Origin: Flavilitoribacter nigricans DSM 23189 = NBRC 102662
GTDB lineage: Bacteria > Bacteroidota > Bacteroidia > Chitinophagales > Saprospiraceae
NCBI RefSeq assembly: GCF_002646595.1
Contig: NZ_PDUD01000017.1
Span: 248,001 to 312,000, forward strand
Direction: 5' to 3'
DNA: 64,000 bases
Shown: positions 27,751-35,533 of the stretch, piece after piece
Position numbering within the stretch: the first letter of the stretch is position 1
Layout: each line of letters starts with the position of its first letter
Notes under the pieces: generated by a model
What the model saw: only the letters and a program-made list of their open reading frames with translations
What the model was told of the DNA's origin: nothing
Databases searched by the model: none
Made by a program: the position numbers and the translations under genes

Positions 27751-27776
27751 GTAACCTTTTTATTTTTGAACACGTC
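27751..27776 (+). promoter_or_regulatory. ECF-type promoter of the sigma/anti-sigma operon
   Basis: GTAACC (27751-27756), 16 bases with a T-rich spacer, then CGTC (27773-27776), about 20 bases before the ATG at 27796. This fits the general ECF pattern (AAC -35, CGTC -10) and suggests autoregulation. Confidence 0.6.
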
Positions 27777-27795
27777 AAACGCAATACCACTCCGC

Positions 27796-28365
27796 ATGGA
27801 GGAAGAAAGCAGGTGGATCATAGCGGCCCGCAAGGGCAACCGTCTGGCTTTTCGCCGATTGGTGGAAAAGTACCAGAACTATGTATTTACCATTGCCCTG
27901 CGGATACTGAAGCGCAGAGAGGTCGCCGAGGAGGTGGCCCAGGATGTGTTCCTGAAAGTGTACACCACCCTGGATAGCTTTGAAGGTAAATCCAAATTCA
28001 GCACGTGGCTGTACACCATAGCCTACCGCACGGCGATCGATGTGGCCCGGAAAAAACAATTGCCGACCCAGGAACTGGCCGATGAACGCACCGGCAACTG
28101 GAAGGACGATTTTCACGAAGACGGGCTGCAGCGGGTCAGTCGCCAGGATCTGCAGCAGTATCTGAAGCAGGCGATCGATCAGCTCGATCCATTGGATGCG
28201 AGTATCATTACGCTGTATTACCTGCACGAGAAAATGGTCAAGGAGATCGCCGAGATCACCGGCCTGACGGAAACCAATATTAAAACTAAACTGTATCGCC
28301 TGCGCGATCGTTTAAGAGAAACATTAACCCAGCAACTGGGTACCGAAATAGAAGATATGTTATGA
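27796..28365 (+). CDS. ECF-type RNA polymerase sigma factor
   Basis: A 189-residue sigma-70 family protein of the extracytoplasmic-function type. Region 2 spans about residues 17-85 with YQNYVFTIALRILK, EEVAQDVFLKVY, and the -10 recognition segment KFSTWLYTIAYRTAID. Region 4 lies near 120-180 with LDPLDASIITLYYLHEK and a helix-turn-helix EIAEITGLTETNIKTKLYRLRDRL. The start at 27796 is preferred to an in-frame upstream start at 27694 because the -10 motif lies between them. The anti-sigma gene overlaps the stop by four bases, so the two are translationally coupled. Confidence 0.93.
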   Translation: MEEESRWIIAARKGNRLAFRRLVEKYQNYVFTIALRILKRREVAEEVAQDVFLKVYTTLDSFEGKSKFSTWLYTIAYRTAIDVARKKQLPTQELADERTGNWKDDFHEDGLQRVSRQDLQQYLKQAIDQLDPLDASIITLYYLHEKMVKEIAEITGLTETNIKTKLYRLRDRLRETLTQQLGTEIEDML

Positions 28366-28856
28366 GCGAACGGGAAGATCTGATATGGAAATATCTGGAC
28401 GGTCAGCTGGATGCCGATGACCGCAAACGGGTGGAGGATACGCTGGAAACGGATCCATCCTTTCGGGAGCTGTACATGCAGAGCGAGGTGCTGCACCAAA
28501 ATCTGGGAGCGCTGGAAACCGAAATTCCCTCCATGCGCTTTGCCCAGAACGTCATGGACAGTCTGCCCGCCGTACGCGAACTGGCTACCGGCCCGCTGGT
28601 ATCCGTGAAATGGCTCCGGAGCTTTTTCGGGGGCACCATTGCCCTGCTGCTCGCCTTTTTCAGTAGTGGCGTGGCCATTGCACCCGCCGCTACCGCACAG
28701 GAGAACCACCGCATCGACCGGATGATCGACCGTTTCTACGCCCTTTTCGAGCTCATTCCCGCTAATATTATGATCATGGCGGGCATTATAATGATCAGTC
28801 TTTTGGTGCTGTTGTCACTGGATCGCTGGTTGCAGAAAAGATTCCTGCGTTCATAG
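28362..28856 (+). CDS. Probable anti-sigma factor (membrane protein)
   Basis: A 164-residue protein starting inside the sigma stop (ATGA). The N-terminal part begins EREDLIWKYLDGQLDADDRKRVEDTLETDP, the layout of the cytoplasmic anti-sigma domain; no HxxxCxxC zinc motif is present. Two membrane segments follow: one from about residue 87 (FFGGTIALLLAFFSSGVAIA) and one from about 133 (NIMIMAGIIMISLLVLLSL). It is therefore likely to hold the sigma factor at the membrane until a signal is sensed. Gene order and coupling support this role more than sequence identity does. Its 3' end overlaps the convergent gene by six bases. Confidence 0.8.
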   Translation: MSEREDLIWKYLDGQLDADDRKRVEDTLETDPSFRELYMQSEVLHQNLGALETEIPSMRFAQNVMDSLPAVRELATGPLVSVKWLRSFFGGTIALLLAFFSSGVAIAPAATAQENHRIDRMIDRFYALFELIPANIMIMAGIIMISLLVLLSLDRWLQKRFLRS

Positions 28857-29744
28857 GCAGTACTCCGGCATAACGGACTGTATTGCCGCTTTCGTTGTAC
28901 TTTCCATTTCTACAAGAATAGGCTGGCTGGAGGTAGGCGCCCAGGCAGATTTCCCCATCAGGAACTGCTTCCCGTTGAAACCCAGCAGGATAACCCGCGC
29001 CACCACATCTTTGGGAATATTCCAGGAGGAAAAACCGTGCCGGCTGGGATACATTCTCACCACCGCGTTAAAATCTTTAAACACCAGAAAAGCCGCTACA
29101 TCCTCCACCGGAGTTTCGTTGGCGGACCAGCGCAGCGACATCATGATGCGACTGCGGCGACGGTGAAAGAAAGAGGTGCAGTTCCACCAGTTCAACTGGT
29201 TGATCGGGAAGTGAAGGTATTTCTTTTCGCCGAGGGTTTTCAGCTGTATATTTTTGGCTTTGGCCGATTTCCAGTCGAAGCGAAGTCCGGAACCGAAAGA
29301 AGAGGTCTGGGATACGCCACCGGAAAACAACTGGGAAGCCAGCGGATTGTCCAGACCGGCCTGCAGCGGAAGATCGATGGCAATTGGGATCGCGAGACTA
29401 AGCCCTTCCCCCTCACATTGCGCTTCGAGCGACAACTGACCGGCGGATTCGAGAATGCGGTCTTCGGAAGTATTGGTCAGGCCGGACAGTACCATGTCCG
29501 GGCGGGAAAAAACTTCCCGGAGGATCAGATTTACCTGGCCTCTGACGGGCCAGCCACTTGGATCTAAAAAGGAATTGGGAGCGATGGTCAGGCGGGTACC
29601 CTGACTGCCAACCAGGGTGGTTCGACGGGCCGGATCGATGGTAAAGCACTGGCCGGCCGAGCGATGTTCTGCAAAAAACTCATCTAGATTTCGCGTAGGT
29701 ATACTCCCATCGGGAAATACCACTGCGGAAGGCTGCGTAGTCAT
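28851..29744 (-). CDS. Conserved protein of unknown function with ZU5/GTxxxIPxxxF-like domain
   Basis: A 297-residue protein without a signal peptide. An internal domain runs GTRLTIAPNSFLDPSGWPV to VLSGLTNTSEDRILESAGQL. This pattern (G-T-x-x-x-I-x-x-x-x-F/A-x-D-x-x-G ... V-x-x-x-L-x-E) is common in Bacteroidota surface proteins, where it sits beside carboxypeptidase-regulatory-like domains. I cannot assign a function. It is read from a promoter matching the housekeeping consensus at 29952-29982. Its last codons overlap the anti-sigma gene tail-to-tail (28851-28856). Confidence 0.6.
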   Translation of the reverse strand: MTTQPSAVVFPDGSIPTRNLDEFFAEHRSAGQCFTIDPARRTTLVGSQGTRLTIAPNSFLDPSGWPVRGQVNLILREVFSRPDMVLSGLTNTSEDRILESAGQLSLEAQCEGEGLSLAIPIAIDLPLQAGLDNPLASQLFSGGVSQTSSFGSGLRFDWKSAKAKNIQLKTLGEKKYLHFPINQLNWWNCTSFFHRRRSRIMMSLRWSANETPVEDVAAFLVFKDFNAVVRMYPSRHGFSSWNIPKDVVARVILLGFNGKQFLMGKSAWAPTSSQPILVEMESTTKAAIQSVMPEYCL

Positions 29745-29951
29745 TCCTGTCTAAGTTTTCTCAAGTAATATCTGGCAAATATTGCCTGTTCCCCTCGGTA
29801 AAGATGTTTATACTTTATACTAAATAAAGAACCCTCGAAGTGCCACAACTATTGTTTTGGCGAAGTAAAAAAATAAACGCTATTATTGTGCTTAGGTAGA
29901 AGCCGATGTAAGGTCGATGGAGGGTACTGGATTGTTCAATTTCGAGTTGTC

Positions 29952-29982
29952 CAAATATAAAACCATTTTTTTGAATTGCCAA
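29952..29982 (-). promoter_or_regulatory. Housekeeping-type promoter
   Basis: The minus strand reads TTG (29982-29980), 20 bases, then TATATTTG (29959-29952), a full match to TTG-N17-23-TAnnTTTG. It would start the gene at 28851-29744 with a leader of about 200 bases, and it lies just before the plus-strand rarA start. Confidence 0.6.
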
Positions 29983-30002
29983 AACAATCCAGATTAGATT
30001 AT

Positions 30003-31274
30003 ATGCGACCACTTGCCGAAAGAATGCGCCCCAAAAGTCTGGAAGAATACACCGGTCAGGCCCATCTGGTTGGTGAAAATGCCGTTCTGCGCCGGGCGAT
30101 CGAGTCCGGCAATATCCCCTCTTTTATACTGTGGGGACCGCCCGGTGTGGGGAAAACAACGCTGGCCAAGATCATTGCCAATCAGTTAAAACGTCCCTTC
30201 CACAGTCTGAGCGCCATCAATTCCGGGGTCAAGGACGTACGCGATACCATCCAAAAGGCGAAAAGTCAGCGCTTTTTTGACCAGCCGAATCCGATCCTGT
30301 TTATCGATGAGATCCACCGTTTTAGTAAATCCCAGCAGGATTCGCTGCTGGGAGCCGTGGAAGAAGGCGTCATTACCCTGATCGGGGCCACTACCGAAAA
30401 TCCTTCTTTTGAAGTGATCCCCGCCCTGCTTTCGCGCTGCCAGGTATACGTACTGCAGCACCTGAGCGCCGACGAACTCAAAAGTCTCGTCGACAAGGCT
30501 TTAAAGGAGGATGAATACCTGAATAAGAAGGAGATCAAGATCGAAAGTTACGATGCCCTGCTTCGCTTTTCGGGTGGCGACGGCCGCAAACTCTACAATG
30601 TGCTGGAACTGGTCACCAATTTCCAGAAGGAAGGAGAAACCCTGACCATTACCGATGGCTGGGTAGAAGAGATCATTCAGCAGAACATTGCCCATTACGA
30701 TAAGGGAGGCGAGCACCATTACGATATCGCTTCGGCCTTTATCAAATCCATTCGCGGCAGTGATCCGAACGCGGCCCTCTACTGGCTGGCCCGCATGATC
30801 GAAGGCGGTGAGGATGCCAAGTTTATCGCCCGCCGAATCGTGATCTCCGCTTCGGAGGATATCGGCCTGGCCAATCCAAACGCGCTGCTGATGGCCATGA
30901 CGGCTTTCCAGGCAGTACAAGCGGTGGGGTTCCCGGAAGCCCGCATCATTCTCGGGCAGGCAGTGGTCTATCTTGCGACCTCTCCGAAGAGCAATTCGGC
31001 CTATATGGGCATCAACTACGCCCAGGCCCTCGTCCGGAAGACGGGTGACCTGCCGGTGCCGCTACACCTGCGCAACGCACCGACGCAACTGATGAAAGAT
31101 CTGAAGTACGGGGAGAAATACAAATATGCGCACGATTTTCCCGGCAATTTCGTCGATCAGGAGTTTTTGCCGGAAGAAGTGAAGGGCACCAAATTGTTTG
31201 AGCCGCAAAACAATCGCTCGGAGGCGGGAATTAAGGAACGGTTGAAACAGTGGTGGAAGAAATATGGGTATTGA
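30003..31274 (+). CDS. rarA: Replication-associated recombination protein A (AAA+ ATPase)
   Basis: A 423-residue MgsA/WRNIP1-type clamp-loader-like ATPase that acts at stalled replication forks. The Walker A motif GPPGVGKTT is at about 44-52, and Walker B is FIDEIHRF (Asp102, Glu103), with a sensor segment [11 protein letters not shown]. The C-terminal oligomerisation region has [23 protein letters not shown] and [10 protein letters not shown]. The ATG at 30003 starts the typical [15 protein letters not shown] sequence; a TTG nine codons upstream is an alternative. It converges on the glucosaminidase gene over a 21-bp perfect hairpin. Confidence 0.94.
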   Translation: MRPLAERMRPKSLEEYTGQAHLVGENAVLRRAIESGNIPSFILWGPPGVGKTTLAKIIANQLKRPFHSLSAINSGVKDVRDTIQKAKSQRFFDQPNPILFIDEIHRFSKSQQDSLLGAVEEGVITLIGATTENPSFEVIPALLSRCQVYVLQHLSADELKSLVDKALKEDEYLNKKEIKIESYDALLRFSGGDGRKLYNVLELVTNFQKEGETLTITDGWVEEIIQQNIAHYDKGGEHHYDIASAFIKSIRGSDPNAALYWLARMIEGGEDAKFIARRIVISASEDIGLANPNALLMAMTAFQAVQAVGFPEARIILGQAVVYLATSPKSNSAYMGINYAQALVRKTGDLPVPLHLRNAPTQLMKDLKYGEKYKYAHDFPGNFVDQEFLPEEVKGTKLFEPQNNRSEAGIKERLKQWWKKYGY

Positions 31275-31309
31275 TTGATGATGCGATGATCTGATGATTC
31301 GATGATCGG

Positions 31310-31360
31310 TGATAGGATGATCTGATCATTACATAATTCAATGATCAGATCATCCTATCA
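31310..31360. terminator. 21-bp perfect hairpin between convergent genes
   Basis: Arms at 31310-31330 and 31340-31360 are perfect reverse complements over 21 bases, with a 9-base loop (ACATAATTC). They are built of GATGATCTGAT-type words. The hairpin sits between the stops of rarA and the minus-strand glucosaminidase gene, so it should end transcription from both sides. Confidence 0.75.
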
Positions 31361-31363
31361 TCA

Positions 31364-32209
31364 TCAAATCTCTTCTTCATCCAGCAAATACAACTGGTAC
31401 CGCTGGATCACATCGATCAGTTTCTGATCGTATTCCGGATCATTGGAATAACCTGATTTTTTCAGTCCTTTCGCCCAGGCTTTGTAGTTAGAGCCTTCAT
31501 CCAGCAGAGACTTAAATTCCCGCTGGATCAACAGGCTGTGGGCCCGCCAGTTTTCCCAGGCACTGTCAAACTGGTCACCGGCAAAGGCCGGGCCAAAGTG
31601 GTTGTGCTGGTTGACAGCCGCCGGACTCTGTCCGGCCATACTTTCCAGCATCCCCTGCGCCATTTTGATACTGGCGGGGATCGCGTATTTCCTCATTTCC
31701 ACTATAGCTACCTTGCGAAAACGCTTGACGTATTCCCGGGCTACGTTGACGTCCAGTTCATCCGCACTGGCGACGCGCTGGGACACTTTGGTCGATTCGG
31801 AAAACGACAGCGGCTGCACCATGCTCAGGCGCTGCGTGGTAGGTACGGCAGCCCCACCGGTCTTTTCTGCTTCACCGAAAACGCCGGCCAGGGGTGCCTT
31901 CATATTAATGGAAAACTGGATGTCCTTTTTGGTCAAAATAAAGATGGCCAAAGCCGCCAGGCCCAACTTGAACCAGGGCAGACGCCACTGGATCTGCAGC
32001 CCGCCGGTAGCCCGGTGGACGGTGTAGCGAACGGCTACGAACAATTTGCACAGTCCGCGCCACAGATGACGCAGGATCATAGATAGATTGATCTCGGGGA
32101 ACACGGGTTCTCCGTTCGCATGACGCATTTGCCGGTCGGCCTTGAAGCCTGGCTTCTGCTCGTAATTTTTACGGTTAATTTGGTAGTCGGTAGATCCTTT
32201 AGGCTTCAT
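31364..32209 (-). CDS. Membrane-anchored glucosaminidase (peptidoglycan hydrolase)
   Basis: A 281-residue protein. A basic N-terminus precedes one membrane helix (WFKLGLAALAIFILTKKDI); the rest should lie outside the cytoplasm. The C-terminal domain is a FlgJ/Atl-type glucosaminidase with IPASIKMAQGMLES and AVNQHNHFGPAFAGD; the catalytic Glu would be the one in MLES. It probably trims peptidoglycan during growth. The ATG at 32209 is preferred to an upstream in-frame start at 32269. It is divergent from the S24 regulator gene, with a promoter at 32290-32320. Confidence 0.82.
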   Translation of the reverse strand: MKPKGSTDYQINRKNYEQKPGFKADRQMRHANGEPVFPEINLSMILRHLWRGLCKLFVAVRYTVHRATGGLQIQWRLPWFKLGLAALAIFILTKKDIQFSINMKAPLAGVFGEAEKTGGAAVPTTQRLSMVQPLSFSESTKVSQRVASADELDVNVAREYVKRFRKVAIVEMRKYAIPASIKMAQGMLESMAGQSPAAVNQHNHFGPAFAGDQFDSAWENWRAHSLLIQREFKSLLDEGSNYKAWAKGLKKSGYSNDPEYDQKLIDVIQRYQLYLLDEEEI

Positions 32210-32251
32210 ATCATCGTCATTTTGAGAAACTTTTTGTATCTTGTGGACCTT

Positions 32252-32337
32252 ATTTGCAATGATTTGCATTCAAATCCGTTTGGTTTTCACAAATCTAAAA
32301 CAAATAGTTTTTAATCACAAATTATTTTAACACAAAT
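32252..32337. promoter_or_regulatory. Cluster of CAAAT/ATTTG words in divergent control region
   Basis: The pentamer CAAAT occurs seven times in 86 bases on either strand: as ATTTG at 32252 and 32262, and as CAAAT at 32271, 32290, 32301, 32318 and 32333. Two of these form the inverted repeat GATTTG-CATT-CAAATC (32261-32276). The cluster overlaps the glucosaminidase promoter and ends just before the S24 repressor gene. It could be the operator of that repressor. Confidence 0.45.
32290..32320 (-). promoter_or_regulatory. Promoter of the glucosaminidase gene
   Basis: The minus strand reads TTG (32320-32318), 20 bases, then TAGATTTG (32297-32290), matching TTG-N17-23-TAnnTTTG. The transcript would start near 32283 with a leader of about 75 bases. 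Confidence 0.55.
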
Positions 32338-32348
32338 AATTGATTTTT

Positions 32349-33071
32349 ATGGGCAATTTCTCCGATCATATTGTTAATCAGCGCTTTAATAAGATCTACC
32401 TGGAGCTTGAGAAATACAATCTGATCAAAGGAAAATCGGACATAGCCAAAAAACTAGGCACCTATAACCACGTAGTGAACAGTATTTTGAAGGGACAGCG
32501 GAACATTACGGTGGATCAACTCCACAAATTGTTTGAAATTTACAGTGTCAATGCCAACTACATTTTCGGGATCAGCGACGAAATGTTCCTCGAACCGCCC
32601 TCAGCCATCTTCGGAGACATTCCCACCCGGTCGATCGAAGAAAAACAAAGTGGCGGAAGGCAAAATATTACGCTGGTACCGGAACGGGCCCTGGCCGGTT
32701 ACGCTCTGGAACACCAGGACCACGATTTTCTGGAAAACCTGCAGAAGTTCTCCATTCCCAATCTGGAAGGAGAAATGGTCGCTTTCGAGATCAACGGAGA
32801 CAGTATGATGCCCACCATTACCAACGGTGATATTGTGGTTTGTGAGCAGGTAGATCGCGATACGCCCCTGCGGGACAATCACGTTTACATTGTGGTGACC
32901 GATACCGTAGTGGCCAAAAGGATCCAACAGATCCGGGACGGTGCGGACGTTTCCCGCCTGCGCCTGATCTCCGATAACAGCACGGTTTATAAACCCTACG
33001 AAGTGGACCTGGAAGAGATCCGTCAGTTGCTGAAGGTCAAGTGTCGTCTGACTTCCTATGCGATTGCCTGA
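32349..33071 (+). CDS. XRE-type repressor with S24 (LexA/CI-like) self-cleavage domain
   Basis: A 240-residue regulator. The N-terminal helix-turn-helix (DIAKKLGTYNHVVNSILKGQ) is of the XRE type. The C-terminal S24 domain keeps the nucleophile Ser152 in GDSMMPT, the general base Lys190 in VVAKRI, and an Ala-Gly bond at 116-117 (ALAGYA). The spacings of 36 (Ala116 to Ser152) and 38 (Ser152 to Lys190) are close to those of E. coli LexA, so RecA-stimulated self-cleavage is plausible. It may control DNA-damage or envelope genes including the divergent glucosaminidase. The ATG at 32349 is preferred over a TTG at 32340. Confidence 0.85.
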   Translation: MGNFSDHIVNQRFNKIYLELEKYNLIKGKSDIAKKLGTYNHVVNSILKGQRNITVDQLHKLFEIYSVNANYIFGISDEMFLEPPSAIFGDIPTRSIEEKQSGGRQNITLVPERALAGYALEHQDHDFLENLQKFSIPNLEGEMVAFEINGDSMMPTITNGDIVVCEQVDRDTPLRDNHVYIVVTDTVVAKRIQQIRDGADVSRLRLISDNSTVYKPYEVDLEEIRQLLKVKCRLTSYAIA

Positions 33072-33177
33072 TCTGATGATCTGATTATTTGGGGAACCGA
33101 TGATTTGATGATCTGATTATTTGATTTTTTGGTGAAAAATCCTATCATCGCAACATCAAATCATCAAACCATCCAAC
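33072..33177. repeat. Low-complexity GATGAT-rich element
   Basis: The gap between the S24 gene and the hldD-like gene is built of GATGATTTG/GATGATCTGATTATTTG words on the left and their complements (ATCAAATCATCAAA) on the right. It shares GATGATCTGAT and CCTATCATC with the element at 31275-31365, so related elements bracket the glucosaminidase/S24 pair. Its right end abuts the next start codon. Confidence 0.6.
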
Positions 33178-34143
33178 ATGCTCGTAGTCACCGGAGCCGC
33201 CGGCTTCATCGGCAGTTGCCTCGTCCAGTACCTCAATGAACTCGGATTTGAAAATCTCATCCTCGTAGATGAATTCGACCATCCCGATAAATTTCCCAAC
33301 CTGCAGGGCAAATCCTATCCCGAAAAGCTGCACCGGGATGACTTTCCCGATTGGCTACGTTCCAACGGGGCGGGCGTGGAAGTAGTTTTTCACATCGGCG
33401 CCCGTACCGACACCACCGAACAGGATGTGGCCATATTCGACCGGCTCAATCTCAATTATACCAAAGAGTTGTGGCAGATCTGCACCGAATTCGCCATTCC
33501 ATTGATCTACGCCTCCAGTGCCGCTACCTACGGCGGCGGAGAACACGGCTACCGCGACGACCACGATATCCTCGACCAGTTGGAACCGCTCAATCCCTAC
33601 GGTCGATCCAAAAATGATTTCGATATATGGGCGCTGGAGCAGGAATCCGCTCCGCCCTTCTGGGCCGGCTTGAAATTCTTCAATGTGTACGGTCCCAATG
33701 AATACCACAAGGGACGGATGGCCTCCGTTATTTTTCACACCATGCGACAGATCCGGGAAAGCGGCAAAATGCGGCTGTTCCGTTCCCACCGGCCGGATTA
33801 CGCCGACGGACAGCAAAGCCGGGATTTTGTTTACGTCAAAGATGTGGTCAAGGTGTGCTACTGGCTGTACCGCAATACGCCCGAATCGGGACTGTATAAT
33901 CTGGGTACCGGTCAGGCCCGCTCATTCTGGGACCTCGCGACGCTTACCTTCCAGGCCATGGACCTGGAACCCGATATCACCTTCGTCGATACCCCCGCGG
34001 ACATCCGGGACAATTACCAGTATTTCACCGAAGCGGATATGAGCAAGTTGCGGGCAGCCGGCTATGCCGAAGAGTTTTATTCCCTGGAGGAAGGTATCTC
34101 GGATTATGTGCGGAATTATCTGGCGGAGGAGAAGGTTTGGTAG
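33178..34143 (+). CDS. hldD: ADP-L-glycero-D-manno-heptose-6-epimerase
   Basis: A 321-residue extended SDR/epimerase. The Rossmann motif TGAAGFIG opens the protein; the catalytic SSAATYG and YGRSK (Tyr and Lys) follow, and FFNVYGPNEYHKGRMASV is the HldD-like substrate segment. HldD makes the heptose precursor of lipopolysaccharide inner core. Other NAD-dependent epimerases share the fold, so the substrate is inferred from overall similarity. The gene is transcribed alone and converges on the DUF4348 gene. Confidence 0.85.
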   Translation: MLVVTGAAGFIGSCLVQYLNELGFENLILVDEFDHPDKFPNLQGKSYPEKLHRDDFPDWLRSNGAGVEVVFHIGARTDTTEQDVAIFDRLNLNYTKELWQICTEFAIPLIYASSAATYGGGEHGYRDDHDILDQLEPLNPYGRSKNDFDIWALEQESAPPFWAGLKFFNVYGPNEYHKGRMASVIFHTMRQIRESGKMRLFRSHRPDYADGQQSRDFVYVKDVVKVCYWLYRNTPESGLYNLGTGQARSFWDLATLTFQAMDLEPDITFVDTPADIRDNYQYFTEADMSKLRAAGYAEEFYSLEEGISDYVRNYLAEEKVW

Positions 34144-34193
34144 CTCATCGTAGATTCTACTCGCTTGCGATGCAGATAAAAGAGAAGTAAAGT

Positions 34194-34236
34194 CCATTTG
34201 CGGATCTTCGGTCGGTGATCGCTGATCCGCAAATGG
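34194..34236. terminator. Hairpin between convergent genes
   Basis: Perfect 13-bp arms at 34194-34206 (CCATTTGCGGATC) and 34224-34236 with a 17-base loop separate the hldD-like gene from the minus-strand DUF4348 gene. Confidence 0.7.
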
Positions 34237-34265
34237 CCCAGTTGTCCGGTAGATTAGGTCCTCCC

Positions 34266-34712
34266 CTACTGTCCCACCGAATTCAAACCCGCATAATAGA
34301 TCAGGTACCAGCCGTCGTCGAACTCCGCAAAACGCCGCTCCATGGCGTAGGCACCGGTCTCGTGCCGGATATTTTCCTGGATAATAGTCTCCGAAAGCGG
34401 ACGAAAGGATACGCGGAAATCGCTGTTCCCGGGGATCGGCCGGTGCAGTTTCCAATTCTCCATTTGCCAGCGAAAGCTGTTTTCCGCAATGGTCAGACTA
34501 TCCGCTTTGTCCGGCAGCCCCTGCAGTGGGAATAAGATGTGTTCCATCTGGTAGAGGCTGTCCGTCAGGAAGCGTTCGTAAAATTCAGCAAAGCTTTCCG
34601 GCAGTTCCTCCGGCATTTGCATTTGTCCTTCCGCTGCATCAGCGTCGGAGGCAGACTGGCAGGCGGTCAGCAGGCCGGCGGCCAGTAAAAATATTACAAC
34701 TACGTTTTTCAT
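34266..34712 (-). CDS. Lipoprotein of the DUF4348 family
   Basis: A 148-residue lipoprotein: signal ending LLTAC, then an acidic linker and a domain with FAEFYERFLTDSLYQMEHILFPLQG, the hallmark of DUF4348. The role is unknown. Its ATG overlaps the hemD stop (ATGA at 34709-34712), so it is expressed with hemD; why a DUF4348 protein should be coupled to heme synthesis is not clear. Confidence 0.8.
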   Translation of the reverse strand: MKNVVVIFLLAAGLLTACQSASDADAAEGQMQMPEELPESFAEFYERFLTDSLYQMEHILFPLQGLPDKADSLTIAENSFRWQMENWKLHRPIPGNSDFRVSFRPLSETIIQENIRHETGAYAMERRFAEFDDGWYLIYYAGLNSVGQ

Positions 34713-35395
34713 TTATCAGACTTTTCCCAGTGAAGTACGAGCTCGGCCATTGCCGCTTCGGAAGCCCGTTCGGCAATGCGGTAGTGCCGGATCCCCAGCC
34801 TATCCAGCGCTGCCGCTGTTGTATTCCCGATCGCTACGAAACGCCAGGTCCCATCGGGATTGCTCTCAACGAAGGCCTCGGCATTCAGCGGACTGGTCAG
34901 TACCACATAATCCGCCGGAGCGATCCGGGCATCTTCGATCTTTTCATTGCGGTATACGATGAGGTCCAGCATCTCCAGCCGGCCACTCAACAAACGCTGG
35001 ATGGATTGCCTCGATTGTTCGGCGTGCGGAAAAAGCACCCGTTGTCCGCGCGCCCGTTCCAGAAAGGCAGTTGCCGTTTCCTCCGGCTCCCCGCTGCCGG
35101 TAAAGGCGGGAGTGATGCCCAATTCCCGCAGGCGCCGGGCGGTACCCTGCCCCAGGGCCGCGTATTGCGGGTAACGATGCGCCGGCAGGCCCAGACGGGT
35201 GAGGCCTTGCAAAAAAAAATCGGCCGACCGGGAACTGTAGCAGAATACCCAATCGGCCGGGGGGGAATGTAAAAAGTTTATAGCGCTGAACTGTACCAAA
35301 GACCGACCCGATACCGCAAATCCCTCCTGACTAAGCAACTGGAGGAAAGGGCTGTCCGAACGCAGGTCCCGGCTGATAAATACGCGCTTTGTCAA
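34709..35395 (-). CDS. hemD: Uroporphyrinogen-III synthase
   Basis: A 228-residue HemD that closes hydroxymethylbilane into uroporphyrinogen III. Sequence conservation in HemD is low, but the two-domain layout is present: DWVFCYSSRSADFF, GQGTARRLRELG, and the late segment DYVVLTSPLNAEAF. The start codon is TTG at 35395. The in-frame triplets upstream run into a stop without an ATG, and no ATG occurs near the N-terminus. hemC lies about 1.6 kb upstream on the same strand. Confidence 0.8.
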   Translation of the reverse strand: MTKRVFISRDLRSDSPFLQLLSQEGFAVSGRSLVQFSAINFLHSPPADWVFCYSSRSADFFLQGLTRLGLPAHRYPQYAALGQGTARRLRELGITPAFTGSGEPEETATAFLERARGQRVLFPHAEQSRQSIQRLLSGRLEMLDLIVYRNEKIEDARIAPADYVVLTSPLNAEAFVESNPDGTWRFVAIGNTTAAALDRLGIRHYRIAERASEAAMAELVLHWEKSDK

Positions 35396-35533
35396 TGATC
35401 CTTTCGTTATGATTAGCTATGCATCAGAAGACTCGATGGTATTACCGGATCCGAAGGATGGCATGGCCGCCCGGTGGTGGACGGTAGCCTTTCGGACCCC
35501 AAAACAATTTCTCAGTTTGTAAAGTGTAGAGTT

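Noticed and set aside
29815-30012. 65-residue minus-strand frame across the rarA start
   Set aside because: It begins upstream of the mapped promoter motif and overlaps the rarA leader; no coding character.
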